DNA of 64,000 nt from Novacetimonas cocois (GCF_003311635.1 NZ_QEXL01000001.1:174900-238899), one strand, 5' to 3'; positions 20,470 through 28,739 are shown, counted from the stretch's first letter. The notes: generated by a model from the sequence alone, not told the origin. Numbers and translations: made by a program.

Positions 20470-20485
20470 AGGAGCAGGTCGGATT
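20470..20485 (+). promoter_or_regulatory. ribosome-binding site with a possible ATT start codon
   Basis: AGGAG at 20470-20474 lies 8 nt before an in-frame ATT at 20483. The open frame then runs unbroken into the ATG at 20519, which itself has no purine-rich site before it. Between the upstream stop (TGA at 20453) and the ATG there is no ATG, GTG or TTG in this frame; only ATT codons and one CTG are available. Confidence 0.45.
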
Positions 20486-22294
20486 ACCAGTATTGTCCTT
20501 CTCGCCGTTCTGGGCGTCATGCTGCCGTGCGTGGTCGTGCCGCGTGCCTGGCCCGCGCTGCGGACGCCATGCGCGCGTGCCTGCCGTCTGGGCTGGGTGG
20601 TCGTGATGGCGGCGACGCTGGCGGGGCTTGTGCCTTCGGCCGGCGCGCATGAGGTTCCCCCCCGCCTTGCGTCTGCCGTGGCGGGGATCTTTCATCCCGA
20701 TGCCCTGGCGCTGTCGGCGCTGCTGCTGCTTGGGGTGGTCGGGCTGTATGCGCATGAGGGCGGGGCGCCCGCCTGTCTGGCGGCGGCGTTCGCGGTGGGC
20801 GGCGGACCGCTGGTGGCTCCTCTGGCCGGGGCCTGCGTCATTGTCATGCTGCATGATCGCGTCATGCGGCCGGGGCATGGGACCGGCGGGCTGCTGGGGA
20901 TGGCGATGCTGGCCGTGATGGACCCGCTGACGCTGGGGGGGACGCAGCTGGCCTGCGTGCTGCCGGTCGCGGTGCTGATGGGATCATGGCCGCTGCTGCA
21001 CCTGTCATGGCGGCCGGGCGGGGGGCGGCGGCATCTGTCGGCGCTGCGCATGGTCGATGTCGCGGGTTTCGTGGTGGGATGCCATCTGTGGCTGCGGATG
21101 CTGGCCGATTATCCCGATATTCCTGTCCTGTCCGAACGCTGGGGCGATGCGCTGGTGGCGATTGCCGCGGGCCTGTTCCTTGCGGCGGCGGTGCGGGCGC
21201 TGGTGGCGCGCGACGTGCGGCGCGTGCTGTGCGGCCTGTTTGGCGGCATGGCGGTCCTGCCGGTCCTGCTGGCGGGGCTGGGGCTGGTGGCGCGCGGCAA
21301 CGACCTGCCTGAAATGCTGGACGGGGCTGCTGCCTGCCTGTTCCTGGTGATGGCGGCGGGCACGCTGACATGGGGCGCGCTGCTGGCGCTGGCCGATGCG
21401 ATGGAGGTGGAGGCCGGGCGGCTGGTCCTTATGCATCTGGGGGGAATGGCGGCATTGATGCCGCGCCTTTCGGCCCTGCTGTCGGTTGCGCTGCTGGTTA
21501 TTGGCGGCGTGCCTCCGCTGATCGGGTTTTCCCTGTCGTGGATGGTCCTGCGGCTGTTCAATGCATTGCCTCATGCGGACAGCCTTGCCCGCGAAATCCC
21601 GGTGGCCGCCGTCCTGATCGTCATGGGAACGGGGTGGGGGCTGCGGCTGCTGGCGCTGGGGCGGCTGGTGGGGGTGGTGCTGTGCGGGCGGCCGCGCACG
21701 CCGCGTGGCGCGGGGGCGTCCGATCCCGCGGTCGCGGTCCTTGCCCGATGTGCGCTGGGGGTGGCGGCGGCATGCGCGATCTCCGTCATGCCGGGTGCGT
21801 GGTTCCGTCTTGCGGGTGCCGCGCTGGGCCATGTGACGCGCCAGGGACAGGACGGCATGCCCGCGCGGATGTCGCTGTTTGCGCTGCCGTCGCCCGATGG
21901 CGCGGCCGTCATGCTGCCGGTTCATTCCTTCATGCTGCTGGCGGGGATCGGGTTGGTGGTCTGGATGCTGTGGCGGCTGCGTGGCGTGGCGGCGACCCGC
22001 CAGGTGGCGACATGGGAACAGGGGGCTCCGTCTGCGCCGCCATGGATGCCGTTCGGCGATCCGCTGGTGCAGGTGGGGGCGGGTGTCTTCGTGCGTCTTG
22101 TGCTGGATATGGTCGGCTGGCCCGAAGGGGTGCAGGCCCCGTGGAGGCGGCTGCTGCGCCTGCGGCGTCTGGCCGCGCGACGCATGATGCTGCCCCCGGA
22201 ATGGCTTTCCGATGATGCGGCCGCGCGGTCCGCCCCGATGCTGCTGCTGGCGGTGGCGGGCGTGGCGGTCGCCCTTCTGTGCTGGCTGTCATGA
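20483..22294 (+). CDS. hydrogenase-4-like membrane subunit B (divergent NuoL/M/N-type protein)
   Basis: This is a many-helix membrane protein of the HyfB/NuoL type, the antiporter-like arm of complex I and group 4 hydrogenases. I place the start at ATT 20483; the conventional choice is ATG 20519 (591 residues). The added codons make a normal first membrane helix (SIVLLAVLGVMLPCVVVP). Counting from the ATG, the usual segment with Lys-Ala-Gly, Pro-Leu-His and MVKIG is here LMGSWPLLHLSW (153-164) and SALRMVDVAGFVVG (174-187). The first lysine is therefore replaced by a hydrophobic residue and the second by D180. Identity rests on fold, position and gene order rather than on high similarity. It is followed by subunit C with an ATGA overlap. 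Confidence 0.75.
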   Translation: MTSIVLLAVLGVMLPCVVVPRAWPALRTPCARACRLGWVVVMAATLAGLVPSAGAHEVPPRLASAVAGIFHPDALALSALLLLGVVGLYAHEGGAPACLAAAFAVGGGPLVAPLAGACVIVMLHDRVMRPGHGTGGLLGMAMLAVMDPLTLGGTQLACVLPVAVLMGSWPLLHLSWRPGGGRRHLSALRMVDVAGFVVGCHLWLRMLADYPDIPVLSERWGDALVAIAAGLFLAAAVRALVARDVRRVLCGLFGGMAVLPVLLAGLGLVARGNDLPEMLDGAAACLFLVMAAGTLTWGALLALADAMEVEAGRLVLMHLGGMAALMPRLSALLSVALLVIGGVPPLIGFSLSWMVLRLFNALPHADSLAREIPVAAVLIVMGTGWGLRLLALGRLVGVVLCGRPRTPRGAGASDPAVAVLARCALGVAAACAISVMPGAWFRLAGAALGHVTRQGQDGMPARMSLFALPSPDGAAVMLPVHSFMLLAGIGLVVWMLWRLRGVAATRQVATWEQGAPSAPPWMPFGDPLVQVGAGVFVRLVLDMVGWPEGVQAPWRRLLRLRRLAARRMMLPPEWLSDDAAARSAPMLLLAVAGVAVALLCWLS

Positions 22295-23256
22295 TGGGCG
22301 CGTTGGCGGCGGACATGCAGGCGCTTCTGCTCTCGGGGGTGCATCTGGCGCTGATGGTGCTGATGGCGCCCCTGTGCGCGCGTTTTACCCTGTGGTGTCA
22401 CCGCGCGATGATGGGGGAGCGGACATCGCTGGCGGCGGCGTCGCGATGGGGCCAGATCGTGCGGATCTGGCGGCAGACCGGCATGCGTGCGGCTGCCGGC
22501 GCGCGGATAACCGCGTTCGTGCCGTGGATGACGCTGACGATGGTTGCATCGGCGGCGGCGCTGGTCCCGTCGTTTTCATTGGGAATGATGGATGAAGGGA
22601 CGTCGGATTTCCTTGTGATCGCAGGGCTGCTGTTCGGGGCGCAGGTGGTGTCATGTTCCGTCGGGCTGGCGTCGGGGCAGGGACGGGAGGGACGGCAGGC
22701 CGTCATTGCCATGACGGGGACGGTCCTGCTTGCCCCGGCCCTTGTGGTGGCGGTCGCCGTCGTGGGGATGGCGGTCCCCGGCGGGACGCTGGGCGGGATG
22801 GTGCGTTTCATGCGTCTCATGGATGACAGTGCCGGGGTGCGGGGGCCGCTGGCGCTGGCGGGTGGGGCCTTTGTCCTGATCGGGGTGGATCGTGTCGCGG
22901 CGGGAATGGATCGTGCCTTTGCGATGATGACCGACAACCTCGCCGGGCCGGATCGTGCCGTCATGCTGTTCACGCGCGATCTGCTGGCGCTGGCGTGGAT
23001 CACGCTGGCGGGCGATCTGCTGTGGCCGGACGCCATCGTCATCCCCGATGGCGTGGGCAATGGCGGGCTTCTTGCGCACATGCTGCTTGCCATCGCACTG
23101 TGGGCCATGCGCACGATGGGCCTGTGTGTCGTGGTGGCGTGCCTGCGGACCTTTGTCATGGCCTCCGGGCAGGTGGCGCGACTGCGTGCGGGCCTGGCGC
23201 TGCTGTGCGCGTGCCTTGCCATCGTCCTGCTGTTTGCCGGTCGGGAATTCGGTTGA
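22291..23256 (+). CDS. hydrogenase-4-like membrane subunit C (NuoH/HyfC-type)
   Basis: The 321-residue protein has about eight hydrophobic helices and occupies the place of HyfC, the NuoH-like subunit that anchors the hydrophilic module. The first helix and loop (LALMVLMAPLCARFTLWCHR) correspond to the region where HyfC and NuoH carry an Arg-x-Gly-Pro motif. That motif is not preserved here (MMGERTSLAAASRW). Further helices include ALVVAVAVVGMAVPGG and HMLLAIALWAMRTMGLCVVV. The ATG at 22291 overlaps the B stop. The stop overlaps the next start as TGATG. Assignment relies on position, size and topology. Confidence 0.7.
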   Translation: MMGALAADMQALLLSGVHLALMVLMAPLCARFTLWCHRAMMGERTSLAAASRWGQIVRIWRQTGMRAAAGARITAFVPWMTLTMVASAAALVPSFSLGMMDEGTSDFLVIAGLLFGAQVVSCSVGLASGQGREGRQAVIAMTGTVLLAPALVVAVAVVGMAVPGGTLGGMVRFMRLMDDSAGVRGPLALAGGAFVLIGVDRVAAGMDRAFAMMTDNLAGPDRAVMLFTRDLLALAWITLAGDLLWPDAIVIPDGVGNGGLLAHMLLAIALWAMRTMGLCVVVACLRTFVMASGQVARLRAGLALLCACLAIVLLFAGREFG

Positions 23257-23816
23257 TGCTGGTGCTGCTTCTGGGTGTCGTGGTGTTCGTCTCGCTGTTC
23301 GGTTCGGATGCGGGCGGGGTGATGCTGGCATGGCATGGCGTCCTGACGGCTGCCTGCCTGCTGGTGGTCGCGTGGGATGGCGGGGGGCAGTGGCAGACCT
23401 GCGCGCCCGCCGCGATGGCGAGTGCGGTTCTGAGCGGGCTTGTCGCGTGGAACCTGCGCACGCGGGTCCGTCCCGAACGTTTTCCCCATGCGCTGATGCT
23501 GCGTCTGGGCGGCGGGCTGCTGATGGTGACGCTGGTGGCGATCGCGGTGCCGGCCGATGCGCTGGATGTTCAGGGGCGGCTTGAAGTCGTTGCCGGCCTG
23601 TCCGCGATCCTGTGCGGGCTGGTGGCGGCCACGGTGGAACGCGAACGCGCGCGGCAGTGCGCGGCGCTGGCCTGTGCGCTGGATGGCTGGCTGCTGCTGG
23701 CCGGGATCGCGGGGCGGGGGCTGGCGGTCGCGGGGGGCTGCGTCCTGCTGGGGGCGCTGCTTTTCATGATCCGCGTGACGCTGCTGCGTGATGCGGCGGA
23801 TGGCGGGGAATGGTGA
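23256..23816 (+). CDS. hydrogenase-4-like membrane subunit E (HyfE, NuoK-like)
   Basis: The 186-residue, mostly hydrophobic protein stands where HyfE stands in hyf operons (E. coli HyfE is about 216 residues). Helices include VLLLGVVVFVSLF, GVLTAACLLVVAW, LRLGGGLLMVTLVAIAVP, LEVVAGLSAILCGLVAATV and VAGGCVLLGALLFMIRVTLL. The loop between helices 4 and 5 holds ERERARQCA. It starts at the ATG overlapping the subunit C stop (TGATG at 23254-23258) and ends in TGATG with the next gene, so it is tightly coupled. I infer the family from order and topology, not from strong motifs. Confidence 0.65.
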   Translation: MLVLLLGVVVFVSLFGSDAGGVMLAWHGVLTAACLLVVAWDGGGQWQTCAPAAMASAVLSGLVAWNLRTRVRPERFPHALMLRLGGGLLMVTLVAIAVPADALDVQGRLEVVAGLSAILCGLVAATVERERARQCAALACALDGWLLLAGIAGRGLAVAGGCVLLGALLFMIRVTLLRDAADGGEW

Positions 23817-25045
23817 TGGCGGGCCTTTCGTTATGGCTGGGCATGGCGGTCTGCTGGCCCTACCTGTCGGCGCTGGCGCTTGCGGTGCCGTCGCGCGGGG
23901 GGGAACGGACGCGGGCTGCGGTCCTGTCGGTGGCGGAACTGGCATGGGCGATCGGCTGGTGGTGGTCGCGTGGGATGGAGGCGCGCGACGGGATGCTGCT
24001 GTGTCCGCCGGTGCTGCTGTGCCTGGTGGTGATGGTGCCGCGCGCCCGACCCTGCGCCTGGGGATGGCATGAACGCATTGACGCGATGGTCGCGCAGTGC
24101 GTGGCGGGCAACGCCATGGCCGCGATGGCGGTGGATGATGTCGATGTCACCATCGCGCTGCTGGGGGGGGGCATGCTGGTCCGGGCCGTGCCGCTGTCGC
24201 TGCGTCACGGGCGGGGGCGCAGGGGCTGGCGGATCTTTCATGGCGGCATCACGGGGCTGGTCATGGCGCAGGCCGGGGCGCTGGTGCTGTCGCCGCTGGG
24301 CAATGGTCCGCTGGACGGGCTGGGCATGGTGCTGCTGGTGGGCGGGCTGCTGGGGGCATGCGGGCTGTTCGGCACATCGCTGCCGGCCGGGCGGGACGAT
24401 GCAATGGGCATCGCATCGGTGGCGCCGGTCCTGTACCTGCTGTCGGGGGCGGTCGTCTCGCTCGATGCGCATCGAGCCGCGATGACATTGCAGGCCATGA
24501 TGATTGGCGTGGGCTGCCTGATGGTCTGGTCCGCGGCGCTGTCGCTGCGGCTTGGTCAGGGGCCGGAAGAAGGGCAGGAGGCGCCGCTTTCGCAGGGGCG
24601 CGTCATGCTGGCGTGGATCGGGCTGGCGGTCGCGGGCGTGGGGGCGGGCGGCCCGGTGGGCATCAGGGCGTCCGTGCTGGCCCTGATGGCGGTATGCCTG
24701 TCCGCGCCGCTGCGCCCGCGATCCCTGCCGTGGCCGGTCCTGTTTCGCCATATCCGCGCCGGATTGCCCCCCGGCATGCCGTTCGTGGCCATGATGATGA
24801 CGCTGGTGGCCGTGGCGCGGATTTCGGTATGGGGCGTGATCGTGCTGCTGCCTGCCCTGTGGCTTCTGCTGGTGGCGGCGCAGGCGCGCGGTGGCGATGC
24901 GCCGGAGCGGAGCGTCCGTCAGATGCGCTCGGCAGACGGTGCGATGGCCCGGGACGTGATGGCGCGCAATGCGACAGGGCTGGCCCTGCTGGTCCTGCTG
25001 ACGGGGGGCGTGCTGGTCGTGGCCTGGCATGGAGGGGGACAATGA
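23816..25045 (+). CDS. hydrogenase-4-like membrane subunit F (divergent NuoL/M/N-type protein)
   Basis: A 409-residue protein with about twelve hydrophobic segments, shorter than E. coli HyfF (about 526). In HyfF and NuoN-type proteins a Thr/Ala-Lys-x-Gly, Pro-Leu-His, Trp-Leu-Pro segment precedes SALLSG. The counterpart here seems to be LLGACGLFGTSLPAGRDDAM followed by SVAPVLYLLSGAVV, with no lysine or histidine. The start is the ATG at 23816 (TGATG with the subunit E stop); an ATG at 23810 and a GTG at 23813 are in frame and equally possible. It ends with ATGA into the large-subunit gene. Two such degenerate antiporter-like subunits in one operon is unusual. Confidence 0.7.
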   Translation: MAGLSLWLGMAVCWPYLSALALAVPSRGGERTRAAVLSVAELAWAIGWWWSRGMEARDGMLLCPPVLLCLVVMVPRARPCAWGWHERIDAMVAQCVAGNAMAAMAVDDVDVTIALLGGGMLVRAVPLSLRHGRGRRGWRIFHGGITGLVMAQAGALVLSPLGNGPLDGLGMVLLVGGLLGACGLFGTSLPAGRDDAMGIASVAPVLYLLSGAVVSLDAHRAAMTLQAMMIGVGCLMVWSAALSLRLGQGPEEGQEAPLSQGRVMLAWIGLAVAGVGAGGPVGIRASVLALMAVCLSAPLRPRSLPWPVLFRHIRAGLPPGMPFVAMMMTLVAVARISVWGVIVLLPALWLLLVAAQARGGDAPERSVRQMRSADGAMARDVMARNATGLALLVLLTGGVLVVAWHGGGQ

Positions 25046-26562
25046 CGCCGCATGATGACAGCGCGGGCGACCTTGCGGCGCTGGTCGCGCGATGCCGGGC
25101 GGAGCAGGACAGCCCGTGGCGCTTTTCCCTTGGGGAGGAGCAGTGGCGTCGTGACCTGCTGGCCTGCCTGATGGCCGATCCGTCATCGTTCGTGGGCATG
25201 TGGTGCGATGGGGAGGCGGTTTTCGCCATGCTGGCCCTGCGTGATGGTCAGGCGGTCGTGTTTTCCACCCCGGTGGAGATGCGGCGTTACTGGGGCCTGT
25301 CCTGTGCCTGTCCGGCGGCGGTCCCCCATGAACGGGTGATCCACGACCTGTGGGGGGTGGAGGCACTGGACGCGCGTGACCTGCGTCCGTGGCTGGATCA
25401 TGGGGTATGGGGGGTGACGTGGCCGCTGGCGGAACATCCGGTCCCGGTGCAGGCGGGCGGCGTGATCGAATTCCCCGAAATCGCGGAAGTCGCGCGCGCG
25501 GGCGGCACGATATGCGAATACGGACCGGCCGATGGCGGCTTTCATGCCCCCGCCTACCTGCGCCTTGCGGTGCCGGGGGCGCGCGTCATCGATGCGCAAT
25601 GGTGGATGGGATATGCCCATCGCGGGATATGCGCGGGGATGCGGGGCTGTTCCCCCGATCAGGCCCTGCGGCTGGCGGGGCGGATTGACGCGGCGGCCAC
25701 CGTCGCGCACCAGGCGGCGCTGGCCCGCGCCATGGAAAGTGCCACGGCGCAGATGGTGGACGGGCGGACCATCGCCGCGCGTGTCGTGTTCGCGGAAATG
25801 GAGCGGGTCGCCAGCACCCTGTTCGATATTGCCGCAGTCGCGAACGCGGCCGACGACCTGCGACTGGCGCGGGCCTGCGAACAGGCGCGCGAACATGTGC
25901 AGGAAATCTGCGCCATGGCGTTTGGCAGCCGCATGCTGATGGATATCGTGGCGTTCGGCCACGGCGGGGCCGGCGCGTCCGGTTTTTCCCCGCATGAGGA
26001 AACATTCCGCCAGTGGCTGCACGCGACCTGTGCGGAACTGGAGGAACTGTACCGCCGTCCGCGCGGGCTGGGCGGCCTGGCGCGGGGGCTTGGGGTTCTT
26101 CCCCGCGACGTGGCGCGGCAACTGGGTGTCAGCGGCGTGGTCGCGCATGCTTCGGCGCGGGAGGGGGACGTGCGGCAGGTCACGCCTGGATACCGTGACG
26201 CATGGATCCCCGCGGGCGTGGAACAGGCAGGTGACGTGGACGCCCGTATGCGCATGCGCCTTGTCGCGCTGCGGACCTCCCTGCGGATTTTTGGGGAAAT
26301 GGAAAGGCAGACCCGTGCGACCCCGATCCGTGCGCCGGTGCCACCGACCGCAGGCGAGGGGATGGGCTGGGCCGAAGGACCGCGCGGGGCGATCCGTTAC
26401 TGGGTCAGGATGGAGGCGGGACGGGTCCGCGATGTCGGGATATGCGATCCCGCCCTTGCCCACATGCTGGCCTCCGAGGTTGCGATGCGGGGTGCGTATG
26501 ATACGGACATGGCGGTCATCATGCGTTCGTTCGGCCTGTCGGCTGCGGGCGCGGATCTGTGA
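25042..26562 (+). CDS. hydrogenase-4-like large subunit (NuoC-NuoD fusion) without [NiFe] ligands
   Basis: The 506-residue protein fuses a NuoC-like domain (about 1-115) to a NuoD/HyfG-like domain. The second is recognisable from EYGPADGGFHAPAYLRL (159-175), WWMGYAHRGI (187-196) and the L1-equivalent RIDAAATVAHQAALARAME (214-232). In [NiFe] hydrogenases L1 reads R-x-C-G-x-C; here those positions are D216 and A219. The C-terminal DPCxxC is here DPALAHM from D469, so both cysteines are Ala and His. All four nickel-iron ligands are therefore missing, as they are in true NuoD. The protein should face the cytoplasm and contact the small subunit. It starts with an ATGA overlap and is followed by a 148-nt space. 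Confidence 0.85.
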   Translation: MTPHDDSAGDLAALVARCRAEQDSPWRFSLGEEQWRRDLLACLMADPSSFVGMWCDGEAVFAMLALRDGQAVVFSTPVEMRRYWGLSCACPAAVPHERVIHDLWGVEALDARDLRPWLDHGVWGVTWPLAEHPVPVQAGGVIEFPEIAEVARAGGTICEYGPADGGFHAPAYLRLAVPGARVIDAQWWMGYAHRGICAGMRGCSPDQALRLAGRIDAAATVAHQAALARAMESATAQMVDGRTIAARVVFAEMERVASTLFDIAAVANAADDLRLARACEQAREHVQEICAMAFGSRMLMDIVAFGHGGAGASGFSPHEETFRQWLHATCAELEELYRRPRGLGGLARGLGVLPRDVARQLGVSGVVAHASAREGDVRQVTPGYRDAWIPAGVEQAGDVDARMRMRLVALRTSLRIFGEMERQTRATPIRAPVPPTAGEGMGWAEGPRGAIRYWVRMEAGRVRDVGICDPALAHMLASEVAMRGAYDTDMAVIMRSFGLSAAGADL

Positions 26563-26606
26563 TGGAAGTTTCCGGGGGCGCCTTTTTTCAGACGGAGGAT
26601 GTCTTT

Positions 26607-26630
26607 TGAAGCTTTTTGCAAAAAGCTTCA
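26607..26630. repeat. A/T-rich perfect palindrome between the large and small subunit genes
   Basis: A 24-nt perfect palindrome: TGAAGCTTTTTG is followed by its exact complement. It sits in an A/T-rich patch (about 26585-26660) with T-runs on both sides, in a 148-nt space inside an otherwise overlapping operon. I recall near-identical sequences as dispersed elements in Komagataeibacter-type genomes, but a copy count needs a genome search. As RNA it would fold into a 10-bp or longer hairpin and could reduce read-through to the small-subunit gene. Confidence 0.7.
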
Positions 26631-26710
26631 CCAAAAACTTTTTATGATTTCAGTGAGTTATTTAGGTGTTCCTTCTCCAATAGTCCTTTGGGAAGAAAGG
26701 GGGCGTGGCA

Positions 26711-27181
26711 ATGGTTGAGGTTCCGGACGTTCCCACCACGGAGACGGATCTTCCGCCCGCGCGGATGATATCGGTCTTTTTTCTGGAGATGGGGGGATGC
26801 GCGGGATGCGCCATGGAGGTGGCCGCCCTGAATGGCGCCGCATGGGCGGACAGGCGCGGCGGCGTATGTTTCGTCCATACTCCGCGCCATGCCGACATCC
26901 TGCTGGTGGCGGGGGCGGTGACGCGGCCGATGGTGCCGGTGCTGGAACAGGCATGGCAGGCGATGCCCGGTCCGCGCGCCCTCATGGCGATCGGCGACTG
27001 CGCCATCGACGGCGGTGTCTTTGGGGAAAATTACGCTGTGCTGGGCGGATTGCGCGGGCGTGTCAGGCTGGACCTGTCGCTGCCGGGATGCCCGCCATCC
27101 CCCACGATCATCCTGTCGGCCATGGCGCGATGGCTGCTCGAGACGGGCTTTCCCTGCTCCTCAGTCGGCAGCCAGGTCTGA
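26711..27181 (+). CDS. hydrogenase-4-like small subunit (HyfI/NuoB-type [4Fe-4S] protein)
   Basis: The 156-residue protein carries the proximal [4Fe-4S] cluster of complex I and group 4 hydrogenases. All four ligands are visible: C30 and C33 in EMGGCAGCAMEV, C97 in AIGDCAIDGGVFGEN and C127 in LPGCPPSPT. The middle strand ADILLVAGAVTRPM is also typical. The ATG at 26711 follows AAAGGGGG at good spacing; a GTG at 26705 is in frame but too close to that site. The gene overlaps the end of convergent pssA by 21 bp. An intact cluster site next to a large subunit without metal ligands suggests an electron-transfer complex with an unknown partner. Confidence 0.88.
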   Translation: MVEVPDVPTTETDLPPARMISVFFLEMGGCAGCAMEVAALNGAAWADRRGGVCFVHTPRHADILLVAGAVTRPMVPVLEQAWQAMPGPRALMAIGDCAIDGGVFGENYAVLGGLRGRVRLDLSLPGCPPSPTIILSAMARWLLETGFPCSSVGSQV

Positions 27182-28021
27182 GGGGTCTTCCTGCTGCAGG
27201 GCCTCGGCCTCTTTCTTGAGGCGGTGGAAGCTGCGGCGGCTCAGCGGCAGCAGCAGAAGGTAGATCACGCCCGCTCCCGCAAGCGCGCCCCACGGATCGG
27301 CCACCAGCACCGCGGCATATCCCCCGATCCCGAGCATGACCGGCAGGACGAAGGGCGCGGGCACCTTGAAATTCTTGAATGACCAGACGGGCAGGGTGGA
27401 TACCAGCAGGAATGCGGTGCCACTCAGCGTCAGGGCGGGCATCAGCGGGTCGCGCGCCAGTTCGTACAGGCCCGTCCATCCCAGCTTGTGCGCCTCCAGC
27501 CCGAGGAAGAGGGGAAACATCGCCAGCCCTGCGCCCGCCGGGGCCGGGACGCCGGTAAAGAAGTTGCTGGCATATTTGGGCTGTTCCGCGTCATCAAGGC
27601 TGGCGTTGAACCGCGCAAGGCGCAGCGCCATGCATACGGTGAACATGATGCACGGGACATAGCCGAAACGTCCCCCTTCCTTCAGCGCCCATAGATACAG
27701 CACGAAGGAAGGTGCCACGCCAAAGCACAGGAAATCCGAAAGGCTGTCGAATTCCGCGCCAAACCGGCTGGTGCCGCGCAGCAGGCGGGCAATGCGCCCG
27801 TCAAGGCCGTCGATGCACGCGGCGATCAGCAGCGCGGTCGCGGATTCCCCGAAGCGTCCCTCCAGCCCCATGCGCATGCCCGTCAGCCCCGCGCACAGGC
27901 CCAGCATCGTCATGATGTTGGGGATCATGCGGTTGAATGACGGGCCGCGCACCCGTGGTCGCCTGCGCCGGATCAGACGCCTGCGCCGTTTGGGGACAGG
28001 CGCCATGGAACCTTGGCTCAT
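27161..28021 (-). CDS. pssA: CDP-diacylglycerol-serine O-phosphatidyltransferase PssA
   Basis: It joins serine to CDP-diacylglycerol to give phosphatidylserine. The 286-residue membrane protein has the CDP-alcohol phosphotransferase motif D-G-x2-(G)-R-x8-G-x3-D-x3-D within IDGLDGRIARLLRGTSRFGA and EFDSLSDF. The N-terminus is very basic (KRRRRLIRRRRPRVRG), followed by six to eight membrane helices. It lies directly behind psd (6 nt), so the two-step route to phosphatidylethanolamine is in one operon. The 3' end overlaps the convergent small-subunit gene by 21 bp. Confidence 0.95.
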   Translation of the reverse strand: MSQGSMAPVPKRRRRLIRRRRPRVRGPSFNRMIPNIMTMLGLCAGLTGMRMGLEGRFGESATALLIAACIDGLDGRIARLLRGTSRFGAEFDSLSDFLCFGVAPSFVLYLWALKEGGRFGYVPCIMFTVCMALRLARFNASLDDAEQPKYASNFFTGVPAPAGAGLAMFPLFLGLEAHKLGWTGLYELARDPLMPALTLSGTAFLLVSTLPVWSFKNFKVPAPFVLPVMLGIGGYAAVLVADPWGALAGAGVIYLLLLPLSRRSFHRLKKEAEALQQEDPSDLAAD

Positions 28022-28027
28022 CGCGGG

Positions 28028-28705
28028 TTACAGCCGCGCCATGACCGTTTCGCCGCCGGTCATGGTCTGCCCGACCTCCACCAGCGGATCCACGCCCTCC
28101 GGCAGGTAGAGGTCGGTGCGCGAACCAAAGCGGATCAGGCCGAAACGCTCACCCTTTTCGTACTGCATGCCTTCTTCGGCATCGCACAGGATCCGGCGCG
28201 CGATCAGGCCCGCGATCTGCACCACGGCCATGTTGCGCCCGTCCGGCAGCGTCAGGCGCAGCGCATTGCGTTCATTCAGTTCCGATGCCTTGTCGAGGCT
28301 GGCGTTAAGGAACTGCCCCGCGTGATAGGCGATGCGCGTGACGGTGCCTGCGGCGGGCATGCGGTTGACGTGCACGTCCAGCACCGACAGGAACGTCGCG
28401 ATCCGCCATACCGGCGTCGTGCCCATGTCGAGTTCGGGCGGAGGTGCGACCTTTTCCACCGAAACGACATGACCGTCGGCCGGGGCGACCACGGCATGCG
28501 CGTCCGCCGGGACGACGCGTTGCGGATCGCGGAAGAAATACAGGCAGAAGCCGAAGAACAGGCCACAGACCGTCCCCGCCAGTTTCGTGGCCCGGAACGG
28601 CAACGCGCGTCCCAGCAGCGCGCCCGCGCCGGAGGCCAGCAGGAAGGGACGGGCCGCCGGATGGGGGGGCGCCATGACGAGCTTCAGGGATTGGATCAGG
28701 GACAT
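28028..28705 (-). CDS. psd: phosphatidylserine decarboxylase proenzyme
   Basis: It converts phosphatidylserine to phosphatidylethanolamine. The 225-residue form is the short bacterial or archaeal type. It has an N-terminal hydrophobic region ([20 protein letters not shown]), the [13 protein letters not shown] core and the self-cleavage site in [13 protein letters not shown] near the C-terminus, where the serine becomes the pyruvoyl group. I take the ATG at 28705 because the longer frame upstream has no family similarity; its ribosome-binding site is weak. It is 34 nt downstream of the methyltransferase stop and couples to pssA. Confidence 0.94.
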   Translation of the reverse strand: MSLIQSLKLVMAPPHPAARPFLLASGAGALLGRALPFRATKLAGTVCGLFFGFCLYFFRDPQRVVPADAHAVVAPADGHVVSVEKVAPPPELDMGTTPVWRIATFLSVLDVHVNRMPAAGTVTRIAYHAGQFLNASLDKASELNERNALRLTLPDGRNMAVVQIAGLIARRILCDAEEGMQYEKGERFGLIRFGSRTDLYLPEGVDPLVEVGQTMTGGETVMARL

Positions 28706-28739
28706 GGGACAAGCTTCATGAAGATTTCGCAAACCAAGG

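Noticed and set aside
20519-20521. Explaining the long upstream open frame of the B gene by a frameshift
   Set aside because: The frame is continuous and hydrophobic up to a good ribosome site at 20470, so no shift is needed; a rare start codon is simpler, though unproven.
21005-25366. Long minus-strand frames opposite the hydrogenase-like genes
   Set aside because: Composition is extreme (Gln/Arg/Pro/His) and no motif is seen; the plus-strand genes overlap each other in proper operon fashion.
25042-26562. Calling the hyf-like locus a working [NiFe] hydrogenase-4
   Set aside because: All four metal-ligand cysteines of the large subunit are absent, and no HypA-F or endopeptidase gene is present in the window.
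20483-27181. Calling the locus respiratory complex I (nuo)
   Set aside because: No NuoE/F/G/I/A/J genes, C and D domains are fused, and the order matches hyf rather than nuo.
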